Shown: positions 22,151-22,777 of the stretch, one piece after another
How positions within the stretch are numbered: the first letter of the stretch is position 1
How the letters are laid out: the number at the start of each line of letters is the position of its first letter
DNA from: Pseudomonadota bacterium
Lineage (GTDB): Bacteria; Desulfobacterota; JAPLJL01
Length of the DNA: 22,777 nucleotides
Reading direction: 5' to 3'
Assembly: GCA_026388615.1 (NCBI GenBank)
Contig: JAPLJL010000015.1
Coordinates: forward strand, 1 to 22,777
Position numbers and translations under genes: made by a program
Notes under the pieces: model-generated
What the model saw: only the letters and a program-made list of their open reading frames with translations
Database searches by the model: none
Told to the model about the DNA's origin: nothing

Positions 22151-22174
22151 TAGTTGCCCCGGTTGTAACCGGGC
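22151..22174. repeat. Family A half-element / hairpin downstream of tmk
   Basis: TAGTTGCCCCGGTTGTAACCGGGCC: an arm GCCCCGGTT facing AACCGGGC with a three-base loop, preceded by TAGTT as in the family A ends. It lies just after the tmk stop and could help end that transcript, but no U-tract follows. Confidence 0.5.
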
Positions 22175-22187
22175 CAAGAAAATACTG

Positions 22188-22777
22188 TTACCGACAGGGC
22201 AAGTTGGCCGAAATTGCTCTTCGAATTATTCTGATCACCTGTTCTTGAATATTTTTCACCGGCTGGCTGGCGTCTACCAGTTTTACCCGCTTTTTGTCGG
22301 CCCGGGCGATCCGGAGGTATCCCGCGCGGACCTGACGGTGGAAATCGAGTTTTTCCCGCTCGAACCGGTCGAGGATCTTCTTGGCTTTCCTGATCCGCCG
22401 GAATCCCTCCTCCGGCTCCAGGTCGAAAAGCAGGGTGAGATCGGGCCGGACCTGAAGGGGCAGGGATCTGATCAGCCGGCGGATTTTCTCCATCCCAAGA
22501 CCCCGCCCCGCCCCCTGGTAGGCCAGGGTGGCGTCCTCGTAACGGTCGCAGAGCACGATCTTCCCGGCGGCGCGGGCGGGCATGATCACTTCGGCCAGGA
22601 GCTGCTGGCGGCTCGCCAGGTAGAGCAGGAGCTCGGCCCGGGAGTCGATCCGGCCGGCGTTGGCCAGCGACTCCGCCGACCACGACTGCGACGAAAATGG
22701 CATGTCGTTCCAGTTGCCTTGGGTATACGGGGCCACTCCGGCCGTATCCGCGCCAACGATGCCGCTATCGTTGCCGT
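22188..22777 (-). CDS. tmk: Thymidylate kinase, N-terminus missing and replaced (open at right edge)
   Basis: It phosphorylates dTMP to dTDP. The C-terminal two thirds are clear: SRAELLLYLASRQQLLAEVI, the substrate motif DRYEDATLAYQGAGRGLG (D64 when counted from the GTG at 22736) and a LID region around DRFEREKLDFHRQVR. Absent are the P-loop (GxxGxGKT) and the TREPGGT segment that must precede them, about 60 residues in the family. Instead the frame continues to the window edge through GIVGADTAGVAPYT and QGNWNDM, sequence unlike any kinase. With no P-loop the encoded protein would be inactive. Either the contig is chimeric near 22660-22700 or the gene is rearranged. tmk normally lies next to holB; here the toxin-antitoxin pair and a synthetase gene intervene. 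Confidence 0.85.
   Translation of the reverse strand, partial: GNDSGIVGADTAGVAPYTQGNWNDMPFSSQSWSAESLANAGRIDSRAELLLYLASRQQLLAEVIMPARAAGKIVLCDRYEDATLAYQGAGRGLGMEKIRRLIRSLPLQVRPDLTLLFDLEPEEGFRRIRKAKKILDRFEREKLDFHRQVRAGYLRIARADKKRVKLVDASQPVKNIQEQVIRIIRRAISANLPCR
22690..22777 (-). other. Foreign segment fused in frame to tmk (secreted-protein-like)
   Basis: The translated piece GADTAGV...GNWND resembles a motif that I recall from secreted, lectin-like or PEP-CTERM-associated proteins, where an aspartate-rich start is followed by an Asn-Trp-Asn. Serine is encoded here repeatedly by TCG (six times in a short run), whereas the neighbouring genes mainly use TCC and AGC. The break with tmk sequence is near 22660-22700. 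The protein family is a guess. Confidence 0.45.

Overview
This GC-rich bacterial window carries 22 protein genes, all on the minus strand, so transcription runs right to left. I see no rRNA, tRNA, CRISPR array, insertion sequence or prophage. The order rho-rpmE-prfA-prmC-murA-his, preceded by tmk/holB/yaaT/metG/tatD-type genes, resembles Desulfobacterota (Geobacter-type) chromosomes as I remember them. The PilZ protein, two ADP-forming acyl-CoA synthetase alpha subunits and the many dispersed palindromic repeats fit an uncultured anaerobe of that phylum or a neighbour. The phylum is an inference, not proven.

Layout from upstream (right) to downstream (left). A thymidylate kinase fragment (22188 to the right edge) lacks its normal N-terminus and reads instead into unrelated, secreted-protein-like sequence. 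Next come a Phd/VapC-type toxin-antitoxin pair with its own promoter, a first acyl-CoA synthetase alpha subunit, and a housekeeping block: holB, yaaT/ricT, metG, tatD, rluD-type pseudouridine synthase, pgeF, rho, rpmE, prfA and prmC. PrmC methylates the GGQ motif of the release factor encoded just upstream of it. A 540-bp island of nested palindromes follows, then murA and a patchy histidine cluster (hisD, hisB, hisA, hisI). hisG, hisC, hisH, hisF and hisE are absent here. The left end holds a PilZ protein overlapping a second acyl-CoA synthetase alpha subunit, then the start of a FAD-dependent amine-oxidase/protoporphyrinogen-oxidase-like gene cut by the window edge.

The most unusual signal lies outside the genes. 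Most of the longer gene junctions carry short degenerate tandem arrays with a strict 7-base, or around hisA 8-base, period. Unit sequence differs from junction to junction and drifts along an array. The arrays abut or cross stop codons, and at several junctions they come as two inverted arms, one at the upstream gene's stop and one nearer the downstream gene's start. One 96-bp array lies in frame inside prmC, adding about 32 residues before the SAM-binding motif. Arrays also supply the last codons and the stop of prmC and tatD. In the his cluster they occupy exactly the junctions where hisG, hisC, hisH and hisF sit in the related gene order. Separate families of dispersed palindromes (the TCATTGCGAG, TCATTCTGAG and GTAGTTGCC types) fill other gaps.
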